NCBI GenBank assembly: GCA_027489335.1
Contig: JAIXZX010000002.1
Span: forward strand, 62,001-126,000
Source: Caulobacteraceae bacterium
Lineage (GTDB): Bacteria; Pseudomonadota; Alphaproteobacteria; Caulobacterales; Caulobacteraceae
Direction: 5' to 3'
Length of the DNA stretch: 64,000 nucleotides
Shown here: in pieces, positions 44,462 to 53,905 of the stretch
Layout: each line of letters starts with the position of its first letter
Numbering within the stretch: position 1 is the first letter of the stretch
Made by a program: the position numbers and the translations under genes
Notes under the pieces: model-generated
The model's database searches: none
Seen by the model: the letters and a program-made list of their open reading frames with translations, nothing else
What the model was told of the DNA's origin: nothing

Positions 44462-44914
44462 ATGGCGCCCATGCCCGCCGACCTCCCCGACGATCCCGAC
44501 CAGCTCGCCGAGCTGCTGCGCCCGGCCCTGCTGCGGGTCGCCCGGCGCCTGCGCCAGGAGGCCTCCCAGGCCGGCCTCTCGGCCCTGGACGTCCTGCTGC
44601 TGGTGGAGATCAAGCGCCAGCCCGGCGTCGGCGTCTCCGACCTGGCCGACGCTGAACAGATGTCGCGCCCGGCCATGAGCACTCACATCAAGCGCCTGGA
44701 GGCCGCCGGCTGGATCAGCCGGCTCAGCCACGCCTCTGATGGCCGCAGGTCCGGCCTGAACATCACGCCGGCCGGGCTCGAGGCCCTGGCGGAGACGAGG
44801 CGCCTGCGCAACGACTGGCTGGCCGCGCGCCTGGCCCGTCTCACACCCGTCGAACGCCGGGCCCTGGCCGAGGCCGCCGCCCCCCTGCTGGCCCTGGTGG
44901 AGGTCCAGCCATGA
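44462..44914 (+). CDS. MarR family transcriptional regulator
   Basis: This 150-residue winged-helix regulator has the typical dimerisation helices and recognition region (VSDLADAEQMSRPAMSTHIKRLEAAGWISRLSHASDGRRSGLNITPAG). It overlaps the efflux pump gene by four bases and so most likely represses its own operon in response to a toxic ligand. The start could also be the ATG three codons later. The inverted repeat upstream is its probable operator. Confidence 0.9.
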   Translation: MAPMPADLPDDPDQLAELLRPALLRVARRLRQEASQAGLSALDVLLLVEIKRQPGVGVSDLADAEQMSRPAMSTHIKRLEAAGWISRLSHASDGRRSGLNITPAGLEALAETRRLRNDWLAARLARLTPVERRALAEAAAPLLALVEVQP

Positions 44915-46380
44915 GCGAGATTTCCGCCGAAGACACCCCAGAGGCCGGGACGCCAGCCAAACCCGTCGTCGCCACGGCTGAAGAACGCGCCGCAGCGCTG
45001 AGCCGCGGCTGGATCGTGCCGGCCGTCATCGGCTCGGCCCTGATGATGCAGACGCTGAACGCCACGGTGCTGTCCAACGCGCTGCCGGCCATGGCCCGGG
45101 ACATGGGCGAGGATCCCCTGCGCCTGAACCTGGCCATCACCATGTATCTGCTGGCCGCAGCGGTCTTCCTGCCGATCAGCGGCTGGGCGGCCGACAAGTT
45201 CGGGGCCAAGCGCATCTTCGTCCTGGCCATGGCGCTTTACGCCCTCTCTTCGGCCCTGTGCGGCTTCGCCGACACCCTCATGGAGTTGGTCGGCGCGCGG
45301 CTTCTTCAGGGCGCGGCCGGCGCGATGATGGCCCCTGTGGGTCGCCTCGTCCTGTTGCGCACCACGCCCAAGAACGAACTTGTCGGGGCCATGTCGGTCC
45401 TCACCATGCCGGCCCTCCTGGGCCCGGTGATCGGCCCGCCAGTGGGCGGCTTCATCGTCACCTTCTGGGACTGGCCGTGGATCTTCTTCATGAACCTGCC
45501 GATCGCCGCGGTCGGCCTGCTGCTGGTGCTGCGTTTCGTGCCCAATGTGGCGCTTCAGGACGCCAAGGCGCTGGACTGGAAGGGCATGTTGCTCACCGGG
45601 ATCGGCCTGGCCTGCGTGATCTTCGGGTTCGAGAATCTGGGCCGCGACTTCCTGCCCGCCCTGGCCGTGGCGGGCCTGTTTGCGGCCGGCGGCGCCATGC
45701 TGTGGATCTATGCCTGGCACGCCAAGCGCACCCCCCACGCCATCCTCGACCTGTCGCTGTTTCGGCTGCGCACCTTCGAGGCCTCGGTGATCGGCGGCGC
45801 CTTCATGCGCATCGCCATGGGCGCCACCCCCTTCATGCTCGCCATGCTGCTGCAGGTGGCGTTCGGCATGACCGCCCTGCAGGCCGGTCTCCTGACCTTC
45901 GTCGGCGCCGCCGGCGCTCTGATCATGAAGACCACCGCCCCGCCCATCCTGCGCCGCTTCGGCTTCCGCCAGGTGCTGCTGGTCAACGCCGTCATCACCG
46001 GGGTCTTCTTCGTCGCCTACGCCTTCTTCCAGATCGACACGCCCCACTGGGTGATCATGCTGGTCCTGCTGGCCGGCGGCTTCTTCCGCTCCCTGCAGTT
46101 CACCAGCCTCAATGGCCTGGCCTATGCCGAGATCGAGCAGGACCGCATGAGCCGCGCCTCGACCATGTCGGCCATGGCCCAGCAGCTCATCCAGTCGGTG
46201 GGCATCGGCCTGGCCGCCACCCTGATCCACCTCTTCACCCAGATGGCGGGCCAGACCGAGATGACGGCGCAGACCATCTCGCCGGCCTTCCTGGTCATCG
46301 GCGCCCTGACCTTCGTCTCGATGGTCTTCTACGCCCGCCTGCCCAGAGACGCCGGGGACGAGATGAACAGTCGAAGCTGA
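44911..46380 (+). CDS. DHA2 family MFS efflux transporter
   Basis: The 489-residue protein is a 14-helix drug:proton antiporter of the EmrB/QacA type, with MMQTLNATVLSNALPAMARDMG, LFLPISGWAADKFGAKRIF and GRLLQGAAGAMMAPVGRLVLL-like motifs (motif C region around residue 150). It should export a hydrophobic toxic compound across the inner membrane. It is coupled to the MarR gene by an ATGA overlap. The substrate is unknown. No adjacent EmrA-type adaptor or outer-membrane channel gene is seen. Confidence 0.92.
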   Translation: MSEISAEDTPEAGTPAKPVVATAEERAAALSRGWIVPAVIGSALMMQTLNATVLSNALPAMARDMGEDPLRLNLAITMYLLAAAVFLPISGWAADKFGAKRIFVLAMALYALSSALCGFADTLMELVGARLLQGAAGAMMAPVGRLVLLRTTPKNELVGAMSVLTMPALLGPVIGPPVGGFIVTFWDWPWIFFMNLPIAAVGLLLVLRFVPNVALQDAKALDWKGMLLTGIGLACVIFGFENLGRDFLPALAVAGLFAAGGAMLWIYAWHAKRTPHAILDLSLFRLRTFEASVIGGAFMRIAMGATPFMLAMLLQVAFGMTALQAGLLTFVGAAGALIMKTTAPPILRRFGFRQVLLVNAVITGVFFVAYAFFQIDTPHWVIMLVLLAGGFFRSLQFTSLNGLAYAEIEQDRMSRASTMSAMAQQLIQSVGIGLAATLIHLFTQMAGQTEMTAQTISPAFLVIGALTFVSMVFYARLPRDAGDEMNSRS

Positions 46381-46443
46381 GCTTGGTAGCCCGCCTTGAC
46401 GCGCCACCTCCCCTGCCCCCTATGGCGGCTGAAGGAGATCCCC

Positions 46444-46971
46444 ATGAAACAGACCCTGGCCACAGCCCTGGTCACCGCCCTGGCGCTCAGCGCCTGTTCG
46501 CCGGCCGAGACGCCGCCAGCGCCTGTTGCAGAGGTCGAGACGCCCGCTGCGCCGCCGCCCGCCGCCATCGCGCCGGGTCTCGCCTGGGCCGCCTCGGCCA
46601 GCGGCGAAGGCGCGGTGCTCACCCTGTCGGACGCCGCGGGCGAGGCTGTCCTGCGCCTGGGCTGTGTGCGCAATCCCGCGGCCATGACCCTGACCGTGGC
46701 TGGCTTCACGCCGATCAGCAGCGAGGACCGTCTCACCGTCGGCCTGGATGATGAGCTGTTCGTCTTCGTCGCCGACCTGCAGACCTCATCGGCCGAGCGC
46801 GGCGTGGTCGCCCAGGCCGACGTCTCCACCGACTTCATCGAACGCCTGCAGACCGCCACGGCGATCAGCGCGGTCTATGGCGCCCAGCAGCTTGGCCCGC
46901 ACATGCCCCCGCCCGCCGACATCGCCGCGACCTTCGCCGCCGAATGCCGCCGGGCGGTAGAGGTGTCCTGA
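46444..46971 (+). CDS. Lipoprotein, unknown function
   Basis: The 175-residue protein has a lipoprotein signal with LSAC lipobox (residues 15-18) followed by a Pro/Ala-rich linker and a small beta-rich domain (ALTLSD... LRLGCVRNPAAMTLTVAGFTPI, ...SEDRLTVGLDDELFVF). It is probably anchored at the inner leaflet of the outer membrane. Start placed at MKQTLATAL with GGAG upstream. No family recognised. Confidence 0.75.
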   Translation: MKQTLATALVTALALSACSPAETPPAPVAEVETPAAPPPAAIAPGLAWAASASGEGAVLTLSDAAGEAVLRLGCVRNPAAMTLTVAGFTPISSEDRLTVGLDDELFVFVADLQTSSAERGVVAQADVSTDFIERLQTATAISAVYGAQQLGPHMPPPADIAATFAAECRRAVEVS

Positions 46972-46981
46972 GCGGCGGGAC

Positions 46982-47758
46982 CTAACGCTTCATGACCTGA
47001 GCGAGCGCGGTGCAGGCGGCCGAGCCGATCGGGCCTTGCTCGTCGTAGAGGAAGCACTCGCCTATCGCGACGCCGTCGCTGGCGCCGTGATTGACCACCT
47101 CAAAGCCGACCCACTCCGTGGCCGGCAGCCGGTGCAGATAGACCGTCACGTCGCTGTTGATATAGGCCAGTCCCTTGTCGCCGGCGTTGGCGAACGGGCT
47201 GGCGAAGTCGGCGGCCACCGCCACCCGGGTGAAGGGCGTCAGGGGCTCGTCCTCGACCAATTCGCGCACCTCGCTCATCCAGGTCCGCTTGACGCCTACC
47301 TGGCCGAAGTCGCCAGTGATCCTGCGCATGGCCCACATGCCACCCATGCCCATACGCGGGTCCTCCGGCGGCGGAATGTCGGCCGGCGACGGCACGTCCC
47401 AGTTCCCTGGGGTCCACACATTGCCCTCAGGGTTGGCGGTGCGGCGCAGGAACTGGCAGCTCGCCCGCCCCATGCTGACCCCGCCGCTGATGAACTCGGC
47501 GTCCACCACCTTGATCCGCTTGCCGGCCCGCACCACCGTCGTGGTCACCTCGACGGGCGAAAAATCCGGAAGCCGGTACATGTCCACGGTCAGCCGGGCG
47601 GGGATGAAGTCGGGCTCCCCGTGCTCAGCCTCCAGCACGTGGCCCAGCAGGCCGACGATCACCCGGCCATGCAGGGACTGCGGATTCCACGGACCCCGGC
47701 AGGCCGGCGTGGGGACGAAGCGGCCATCCTGCCGCTTGAAGAAGGGTTCGTTTTTCAT
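46982..47758 (-). CDS. Acyl-CoA thioesterase-like protein (double hotdog)
   Basis: The 258-residue protein matches thioesterase families of the TesB-like double-hotdog type: LTVDMYRLPDFSPVEVTTTVVRAGKRIKVVDAEFISGGVSMGRASCQFLRR in the first half and VTVYLHRLPATEWVGFEVVNHGASDGVAIGECFLYDEQGPIG in the second. It probably hydrolyses an acyl-CoA, chain length unknown. It lies downstream of the mrp operon on the same strand, 41 bases from mnhG. Confidence 0.82.
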   Translation of the reverse strand: MKNEPFFKRQDGRFVPTPACRGPWNPQSLHGRVIVGLLGHVLEAEHGEPDFIPARLTVDMYRLPDFSPVEVTTTVVRAGKRIKVVDAEFISGGVSMGRASCQFLRRTANPEGNVWTPGNWDVPSPADIPPPEDPRMGMGGMWAMRRITGDFGQVGVKRTWMSEVRELVEDEPLTPFTRVAVAADFASPFANAGDKGLAYINSDVTVYLHRLPATEWVGFEVVNHGASDGVAIGECFLYDEQGPIGSAACTALAQVMKR

Positions 47759-47799
47759 CGCGGCGATCCATCCCGGATTCCGCGACGACCGCAAGCGCC

Positions 47800-48222
47800 T
47801 CAGCGCGGCGGATCGGCCCGATCTGCGGCCTGGCCCTCAAAGGTCGCCCAGCCCGTGCCGACGCCGGTCTCCGGCAGACCCTCGGCGATGTCGTCCATGG
47901 GGTTGGGGTCGATGGCCCGACCCTGGCGATGCAGGTGCGCCTTGGCGATCATGTTGGCGGTGATCGGGGCGGTCAGGAACAGGAACAGGGTGATCAGCAG
48001 TTCGTGCGCCGAATACGTCCCCTGCATGGCCGGGAAATAGATCATCGAGGCGATCAGGCAGGAGCCCACCCCCAGGGTGGTCACCTTGGTCGGGCCATGC
48101 AGCCGGGTCATCAGGGAGGGCATCCGCGCCAGGCCCCAGGACCCCACCAGAGCGAATACACCGCCAATCACAAGCATGGCGGAGATCAGGATTTCAACGG
48201 GGTTGGCGTCCATCATCCTCAT
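47800..48222 (-). CDS. mnhG: Mrp antiporter subunit G
   Basis: The 140-residue membrane protein is MnhG/MrpG/PhaG: three helices, with FALVGSWGLARMPSLMTRLHGPTKVTTLGVGSCLIASMIYF and FLTAPITANMIAKAHL. It is the last subunit of the Mrp complex and has a soluble C-terminal tail of about 40 residues. The start might also be one of two ATGs at 48216 or 48213. Confidence 0.93.
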   Translation of the reverse strand: MRMMDANPVEILISAMLVIGGVFALVGSWGLARMPSLMTRLHGPTKVTTLGVGSCLIASMIYFPAMQGTYSAHELLITLFLFLTAPITANMIAKAHLHRQGRAIDPNPMDDIAEGLPETGVGTGWATFEGQAADRADPPR

Positions 48223-48224
48223 CC

Positions 48225-48494
48225 CTACTCAATGATATCGCCGCGCAGCAGGAACTTGCAGTAGGCCACCGTGCCCACAAAACCGACCATGGCCAGCAGC
48301 AGGGCCGCCTCGAAATAGACCGCCGAGCCCTGCTGGATCTGCATCAGCACCATCAGCGCGATGGCGTTGATCGTCATGGTGTCCAAAGCCAGGATCCGGT
48401 CGGCCGTCGTCGGCCCCTTGGCCAGCCGCCAGAGGTTCAGAGCCATGGCCAGGCCCACGCAGGAGATGGCGAACAGGACGGCGATCTCGATCAT
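48225..48494 (-). CDS. mnhF: Mrp antiporter subunit F
   Basis: The 89-residue protein is MnhF/PhaF with three hydrophobic helices and the conserved LAKGPTTADRILALDTMTINAIAL segment containing the buried Asp. It overlaps mnhE by four bases. Part of the heteromeric cation/proton antiporter in the inner membrane. Confidence 0.93.
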   Translation of the reverse strand: MIEIAVLFAISCVGLAMALNLWRLAKGPTTADRILALDTMTINAIALMVLMQIQQGSAVYFEAALLLAMVGFVGTVAYCKFLLRGDIIE

Positions 48495-48982
48495 CTGAAG
48501 ATCCTCATCAGCCGGGCCTCATAGCGCTTTTTGATCCGCGCCACCTCGGCCTCCGGGTCGGGGGTGTCCAGGGCGTGCACCAGCAGGGCTCGGCCGCAGG
48601 ACGAGACGTCGCAGGACACCGTGCCGGGCGTCATGCTGATCGTGCCAGCCAGCATGGTGATCGCCTCGGGTGAGCGCACCTCCAGGGGGATCACCAGCCA
48701 GGCTGAGCGCAGGTCTTTCGAGCGCCGGAACAGGACGATGGCGGCGATCTGAAAGCTGGCGGTGACGATGTCCCACAGGACGATCGCCAGATAGCTCCAG
48801 GTCGGCAGGCCAAACCGCAATCTTGGCCGGTCGGGCCAGAACGGGCTGGTCAGGATGGGGATCACCAGGCCGATGATGACGCCCAGCACCAGCCCCCCGA
48901 GGGTGAGCTGGTTGGCCAGCAGCATCCAGACGACGATGAGGGTGACGCTCAGGGCGGGATGAGGCAGCAGCTTCTTGATCAT
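48491..48982 (-). CDS. mnhE: Mrp antiporter subunit E
   Basis: The 163-residue MnhE/PhaE protein has an N-terminal membrane part and the conserved LRSAWLVIPLEVRSPEAITMLAGTISMTPGTVSCDVS segment. Start chosen at MIKKLLPHPAL, 11 bases from the mnhD stop. It is one of the small subunits needed for complex assembly. Confidence 0.92.
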   Translation of the reverse strand: MIKKLLPHPALSVTLIVVWMLLANQLTLGGLVLGVIIGLVIPILTSPFWPDRPRLRFGLPTWSYLAIVLWDIVTASFQIAAIVLFRRSKDLRSAWLVIPLEVRSPEAITMLAGTISMTPGTVSCDVSSCGRALLVHALDTPDPEAEVARIKKRYEARLMRIFR

Positions 48983-48992
48983 CGCCCGCCCC

Positions 48993-50507
48993 TCACCCTG
49001 GCCCCAGGACCGCGCCGCCATAGGCGCCGGCTTCAAAGATCTGCTCACCCGTGGCGTTGAGATAGGCGCTCACTGGCCCGCCGGCCAAGGTCAGGGCGGC
49101 CAGGACCGCCAGAAGGCCAGCCACTACCAAGGCCGAGGCGACCGGCGCCACAGGGGTGGCGGCTTTGATCTCGCCTGTGGTCGCCGCGCTCTTCCAGAAC
49201 AGCACGCTGCCGGCCCTGGCGAAGGCCAGCAGGCTGATCACCGTAGTCCCCAGAATGAAGCCCCAGATCCACCAGCCCCCCGGCGCGTCCCGCACGGCGT
49301 CCAGGATCAGAAGCTTGCCCGGAAAGCCCGACAGGGGCGGCAGACCGACCACGGCGATTGCGGTCAGGAAGAAGAGGCCCGAGAGCGGACCGGCGCCCGC
49401 GAACACCGGGCTGGGGGACAGGGCGTCGCCGAAGTCGCCCCGGCGACGGGCGATCTGATCAGTGACCAGAAACAGGGCGGCGGCCGCGAAGGTGGAGTGC
49501 GGCAGATAGTAGAGGGCCGCGGCGGTGGACGCCGGCGTGAAGACCGCGATGGCGCTGACCAGAGTCCCCATGGAGCCGATCACCGAAAAGGCCGCCAGCT
49601 GCCGCAGATGACGCGCGCCCAGCACCCCGATGAAGCCCAGCAGCATGGTGGCGAGCGCCGCGGGCAGCAGATAGGGCGCCGGCGCCCAGGCCAGCTCCCC
49701 GGCGCCGTCGCCGAACACCACCGTGGTGAAGCGCAGGATGCAGTAGGCGCCGACCTTGGTCATGATGGCGAACAGGGCCGCCACGGGCGCAGAGGTTGAG
49801 CCATAGGTCCGGGGCAGCCAGAAGTGCAGCGGGACCACGGCGGCCTTCAGCGCGAACACCGCGATCATCAGCAGGCCGCCGGCCAGGATCAGGCCATGAT
49901 CGCCCGCCGGCGCCTCGGCCACCCGCTGGCCCATATGGGCCATGTTGAGCGTGCCCGTGGCCCCGTAGAGCAGGCCCACCGCCACCAGGAACAGGGTCGA
50001 CCCCACCAGATTGACCACCACATACTGAACGCCCGCCTTCAGCCGGGCCGCGCCGCCCCCATGCAGCATCAGGCCGTAGGAGGCGATCAGCAGCACCTCG
50101 AAGAAGACGAACAGGTTGAACAGGTCGCCCGTCAGGAAGGCGCCGTTCAGGCCCAGCAGCTGGAACTGGAACAGCGGATGGAAGTGCCAGCCCTTGCGGT
50201 CGAGACCCGTCGCCACCGCATAGATCATCACCGCCAGGGCCAGGATCGCCGTCACCATCAGCATCAGGGCTGACAGCCGGTCCAGGGCCAGAATGATGCC
50301 GAAGGGCGCGCGCCAGTCTCCCAGGGCGTAGGTCTGGATGATTCCGGTGTCGGCCTGGACCATCAGGAGGCCGGCCAGGGCCAGCAGGCTGAGGCAGCCG
50401 GCGAGGGACACCACCCGCGACTCCATCAGCCGCTTGCGCAGGAACAGCAGCATCAGCGGCGCCAGCAGAGCCGGCAGGAGGACAGGGGCGATCAGCCAGT
50501 GACTCAT
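48993..50507 (-). CDS. mnhD: Mrp antiporter subunit D
   Basis: The 504-residue protein is MnhD, homologous to NADH dehydrogenase subunits ND2/ND4/ND5 with about 14 helices. Conserved features include FLTGDLFNLFVFFEVLLIASYGL, VVPLHFWLPRTYGSTSAPVAALFAIMTKVGAYCILR and GFPGKLLI. It forms one of the proton-conducting channels of the antiporter. It overlaps mnhC by four bases. Confidence 0.95.
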   Translation of the reverse strand: MSHWLIAPVLLPALLAPLMLLFLRKRLMESRVVSLAGCLSLLALAGLLMVQADTGIIQTYALGDWRAPFGIILALDRLSALMLMVTAILALAVMIYAVATGLDRKGWHFHPLFQFQLLGLNGAFLTGDLFNLFVFFEVLLIASYGLMLHGGGAARLKAGVQYVVVNLVGSTLFLVAVGLLYGATGTLNMAHMGQRVAEAPAGDHGLILAGGLLMIAVFALKAAVVPLHFWLPRTYGSTSAPVAALFAIMTKVGAYCILRFTTVVFGDGAGELAWAPAPYLLPAALATMLLGFIGVLGARHLRQLAAFSVIGSMGTLVSAIAVFTPASTAAALYYLPHSTFAAAALFLVTDQIARRRGDFGDALSPSPVFAGAGPLSGLFFLTAIAVVGLPPLSGFPGKLLILDAVRDAPGGWWIWGFILGTTVISLLAFARAGSVLFWKSAATTGEIKAATPVAPVASALVVAGLLAVLAALTLAGGPVSAYLNATGEQIFEAGAYGGAVLGPG

Positions 50508-50917
50508 CGGCCAGCCTCCCGCGACGGGGCGGCGTCAGGCCCCAGCACGGCGGTCTCCTCCGGCGGCGGCTGAGGCGTGTCAGACCGATCGGCCAGACCG
50601 TCGATCTGGTCTGTGCCGGTCTCCAGATAGGTGCGCAGAGCCAGGACCACGACGAGGGCCGTCATCCCGAAGGCGATCACGATGGCGGTCAGGACCAGGG
50701 CCTGGGGCAGCGGGTCGGTATAGGCCGCCACGTCCTTGCCCCAGATCGGAGGCTGGTTGATCACCAGCCGGCCCGAGGCGAACAGGAAGACGTTGATGGC
50801 GTAGGACATGAAGGCCAGTCCCAGCACCACCGGGAACGTCCGGGCTCGCAGCACCAGATAGATGCCCGCCGCCGACAGCACGCCCACCGCTGTGGACACC
50901 AGAAACTCGATACTCAT
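50504..50917 (-). CDS. mnhC: Mrp antiporter subunit C
   Basis: The 137-residue protein resembles NuoK: three helices with GIYLVLRARTFPVVLGLAFMSYAINVFLFASGRL and ALVLTAIVIAFGMTALVVVLALRTY, and a soluble acidic tail. It overlaps both mnhA/B and mnhD by four bases. Confidence 0.94.
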   Translation of the reverse strand: MSIEFLVSTAVGVLSAAGIYLVLRARTFPVVLGLAFMSYAINVFLFASGRLVINQPPIWGKDVAAYTDPLPQALVLTAIVIAFGMTALVVVLALRTYLETGTDQIDGLADRSDTPQPPPEETAVLGPDAAPSREAGR

Positions 50918-53832
50918 GCGCCCTCTCCCGCCGGCGCCGGCGCGGGTGGCGTCACAGCCCGGCTGGGATCGATGTCCATGGGCAGGTCGTCGCCCCCGGG
51001 CGACTTCTCGGCCCGCTGGGCCACACTGGACAGGTGATGCAGGGCGAGCATCACCGCCCCCACCACCGTGCAGGCCACACCGATGTCGAAGGCGAGCGCG
51101 CTGGACAGGCCCACATCGCCGATGAGCGGTATGGACACATACTCATAGGCGCTCTTCAGGAACGGCGCGCCGAGCGCCATGGCCGCCAGCCCCGTCAGGG
51201 CCGCCACCAGCACCCCGAAACCGATCAGGCCGTGGTGATCCACCGGCAGCCGCCGATGGGCCCAGACATAGCCGGACGCCATGTACTGCATCAGAAGGGC
51301 GATGGAGACCACCAGACCGGCGATGAATCCGCCGCCCGGCTCGTTATGGCCGCGCAGGAAGATGTAGAGACCGACCACCAGGGCCAGCGGCAGCAGGAGC
51401 CGGGTGGCCACCACAAGCATCATCGGATGGTGCTCGGGCGAGCGGGTCTGATCGGGCGACCAGGCCGCCAGGCGTCGACCCGAGGCCCCTCGGCCCGCCG
51501 TCTCCAACAGGGCGAAGATGGTCAGGGCCGCAATCCCCAGGACGATGATCTCGCCGAAGGTGTCGAAGCCCCGGAAGTCCACCAGGATCACATTGACCAC
51601 ATTGGTGCCGCCGCCGCCGGAATAGGAATTGGCCCAGTGGAACTCCGAGATCGAGGGCGGCCCTTCCCGGCGCAGCAGCGCCCAGGTGGCGCCGGCCATG
51701 CCAAGCCCGCCCAGTCCCGCCAGCAGGCCGTCGCGCAGGCGGCGCCCACCACTGCTCTCCACCGGCGTCGTCTTGGGCATCAGGTTCAGGGCCAGCAGCA
51801 GCAGCAGGATCGTCACCACCTCCACCGAGATCTGGGTCAGGGCCAGGTCCGGGGCCGACAGGAAGACAAAGGCCAGGGAGACGATCAGGCCGATCACGCT
51901 GATGAAGATCAGGGACAGATAGCGGTGACGGTGGCCCAGCAGCACCGCTGTGGTCCCGCCCACCAGCAGGACCCAGGCGATCACGGCCGCGCCCGGCGCC
52001 GGCAGGGTGGGGCGCGCGCCCTCGGCATAGTCGGCGCTGACAAAGCCGGCCATGGCGACGATGACTGCGGCGGCCAGGATGATGAACATGTAGCGCTGCA
52101 GCGATCCGTTGTGCACCGCCTCGGTGAACCGCTGGGCGGCCCGGGCCGCGGCCTCTGTGGCCTTGTCGAACATGGCCTTGGCGTCGGGCAGGCCCATGGC
52201 CAGCCAGACCCGCTCAGCCCCGCGATGGGCCGCCAGGAGCAGGCCGCCGCCCACCAGGGCCGCCACGCTCATGGCCAGCGGCAGGTTGAACCCGTGCCAG
52301 AGCGACAGATACTTCTCGCCCGCAGTTCCGCCGGTCACGGCCGCCGACACCGCATTCACCAGCGGTCCAGCCACCAGGGCCGGCGCCAGGCCGATGGCCA
52401 CGGCCAGGATCACCAGCAGGGCCGAGGGCGCCCACATGCCGAACGGCGCGTCATGGGGTTTGGAGGGATAGGACTCCCGCTTGGGTCCGAAATAGACCCC
52501 GACCACGTAGCGGAACGAATAGGCCGCCGAGAACAGGATGCCGACCATGACGATCGCCGGGACCAGCCAGGTCAGGCCGAAGGCCTGGGCGCCGACCGCC
52601 TCCTCGAGCATCATCTCCTTGGAGATGAAGCCGTTCATCGGCGGGACCCCAGCCATGGCCGCGGCCGCCAGCACCGCCAGGGTCGCGGCGATGGGCATGA
52701 GGGTGAAGAGGCCCCCCAGCTTGCGCAGGTCCCGGGTGCCGGCCTCGTGGTCGACAATGCCGGCGTTCATGAACAGGGCGGCCTTGAAGGTCGCGTGATT
52801 GATGATGTGGAAGACGCCCGCCACCGCCGCGGCCGGCGTGCCGAGGCCGAACAGGAAGGTCAGCATGCCCAGGTGGCTGATCGTGGAATAGGCCAGCAGC
52901 CCCTTAAGATCGTCCTTGAACAGGGCGACGATGGCGGCGAACACCATGGTGAACAGGCCGACCCCTCCCACCAGGTAGAACCAGGCCTCGGTGCCGGCCA
53001 GGGCTGGCCACAGGCGAGCCAGCAGGAAGACCCCGGCCTTCACCATGGTCGCCGAATGCAGATAGGCGCTGACCGGCGTCGGCGCGGCCATGGCGTGCGG
53101 AAGCCAGAAGTGGAAGGGGAACTGGGCCGACTTGGTGAAGCAGCCCCCCAGGATCAGCAGCAGGGCCGGCAGATACATGGGCGAGGCCTGGATCGCCTCC
53201 CCGCTCTGCAGGATCACGCTGAGATCATAGGAGCCGGCGATCTGCCCCAGGATCAGCAGCCCCGCGATCAACGACAGCCCGCCCAGGCCCGTCACCGTCA
53301 GCGCCATTCGGGCGCCCTGGCGGCCCTCAGGCAGGTGGCGCCAATAGCCGATCAGCAGGAAGGACGAGAGGCTGGTCAGTTCCCAGAAGATCAGCAGCAG
53401 CAGGATGTTGTCTGACAGGACAATGCCCACCATCGCGCCCTGGAACAGCAGCAGGAAGGCGAAGAACCGCCCCATGGGGTCGGCCTTGGCCAGGTAGAAG
53501 CGGGCATAGATGATCACCAGCAGGCCGATGCCCAGGATCATCCCGGCGAACATCAGCCCAAGCGCATCAAGGAAGAAGTTGAGGTTCAGCCCCAGGGCCG
53601 GGAACCACTCCAGGCGCGCGGTGACGACCTGACCGGCCATGACCTGGGGCGCCAGACTCAGCAACAACCCAAGAGCGGTCGCGGTCACAAGCCCCGTCGC
53701 CAGGGCGCAGGCGTTGCGACCAAGCCGGATGGTGAGGGCCGGGGCGAGCGCGCCCAGGAACGGCAAAAAGGCGATCCACGCCAGGGTCAAATTGGCCCTC
53801 GAGTCGACGACGTCAAATGGGTGCGCGCCCAT
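50914..53832 (-). CDS. mnhAB: Mrp antiporter subunit A-B fusion
   Basis: The 972-residue protein combines MrpA (NuoL-like, residues 1 to about 780: IFWELTSLSSFLLIGYW, FPFHFWLPHAMAAPTPVSAYLHSATMVKAGVFLL, GLLAYSTISHLGMLTF) and MrpB (about residues 800-930: LLPLALVVGLYIFLRGHNEPGGGFIAGLVV). Fusion of A and B is the alphaproteobacterial (group 2) form. The operon exports Na+ (or K+) for protons and helps pH and salt tolerance. ATG at 53832 is used; a TTG lies one codon earlier. Confidence 0.95.
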   Translation of the reverse strand: MGAHPFDVVDSRANLTLAWIAFLPFLGALAPALTIRLGRNACALATGLVTATALGLLLSLAPQVMAGQVVTARLEWFPALGLNLNFFLDALGLMFAGMILGIGLLVIIYARFYLAKADPMGRFFAFLLLFQGAMVGIVLSDNILLLLIFWELTSLSSFLLIGYWRHLPEGRQGARMALTVTGLGGLSLIAGLLILGQIAGSYDLSVILQSGEAIQASPMYLPALLLILGGCFTKSAQFPFHFWLPHAMAAPTPVSAYLHSATMVKAGVFLLARLWPALAGTEAWFYLVGGVGLFTMVFAAIVALFKDDLKGLLAYSTISHLGMLTFLFGLGTPAAAVAGVFHIINHATFKAALFMNAGIVDHEAGTRDLRKLGGLFTLMPIAATLAVLAAAAMAGVPPMNGFISKEMMLEEAVGAQAFGLTWLVPAIVMVGILFSAAYSFRYVVGVYFGPKRESYPSKPHDAPFGMWAPSALLVILAVAIGLAPALVAGPLVNAVSAAVTGGTAGEKYLSLWHGFNLPLAMSVAALVGGGLLLAAHRGAERVWLAMGLPDAKAMFDKATEAAARAAQRFTEAVHNGSLQRYMFIILAAAVIVAMAGFVSADYAEGARPTLPAPGAAVIAWVLLVGGTTAVLLGHRHRYLSLIFISVIGLIVSLAFVFLSAPDLALTQISVEVVTILLLLLALNLMPKTTPVESSGGRRLRDGLLAGLGGLGMAGATWALLRREGPPSISEFHWANSYSGGGGTNVVNVILVDFRGFDTFGEIIVLGIAALTIFALLETAGRGASGRRLAAWSPDQTRSPEHHPMMLVVATRLLLPLALVVGLYIFLRGHNEPGGGFIAGLVVSIALLMQYMASGYVWAHRRLPVDHHGLIGFGVLVAALTGLAAMALGAPFLKSAYEYVSIPLIGDVGLSSALAFDIGVACTVVGAVMLALHHLSSVAQRAEKSPGGDDLPMDIDPSRAVTPPAPAPAGEGA

Positions 53833-53905
53833 CAATAGCGACAGGCGGTCGCAGCCCCAATGAACTTCCCGTTATTGCACAGCTCGAGGGCCGCGCGGGG
53901 CGACC

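Noticed and set aside
44683..46407. 574-codon frame antisense to the DHA2 pump
   Set aside because: His/Gln/Gly-rich antisense shadow without start signal.
51034..53415. 793-codon open frame on the plus strand opposite the Mrp A-B gene
   Set aside because: The translation is a low-complexity His/Gln/Arg/Gly mixture typical for antisense of GC-rich membrane protein genes. No start signal or homology.
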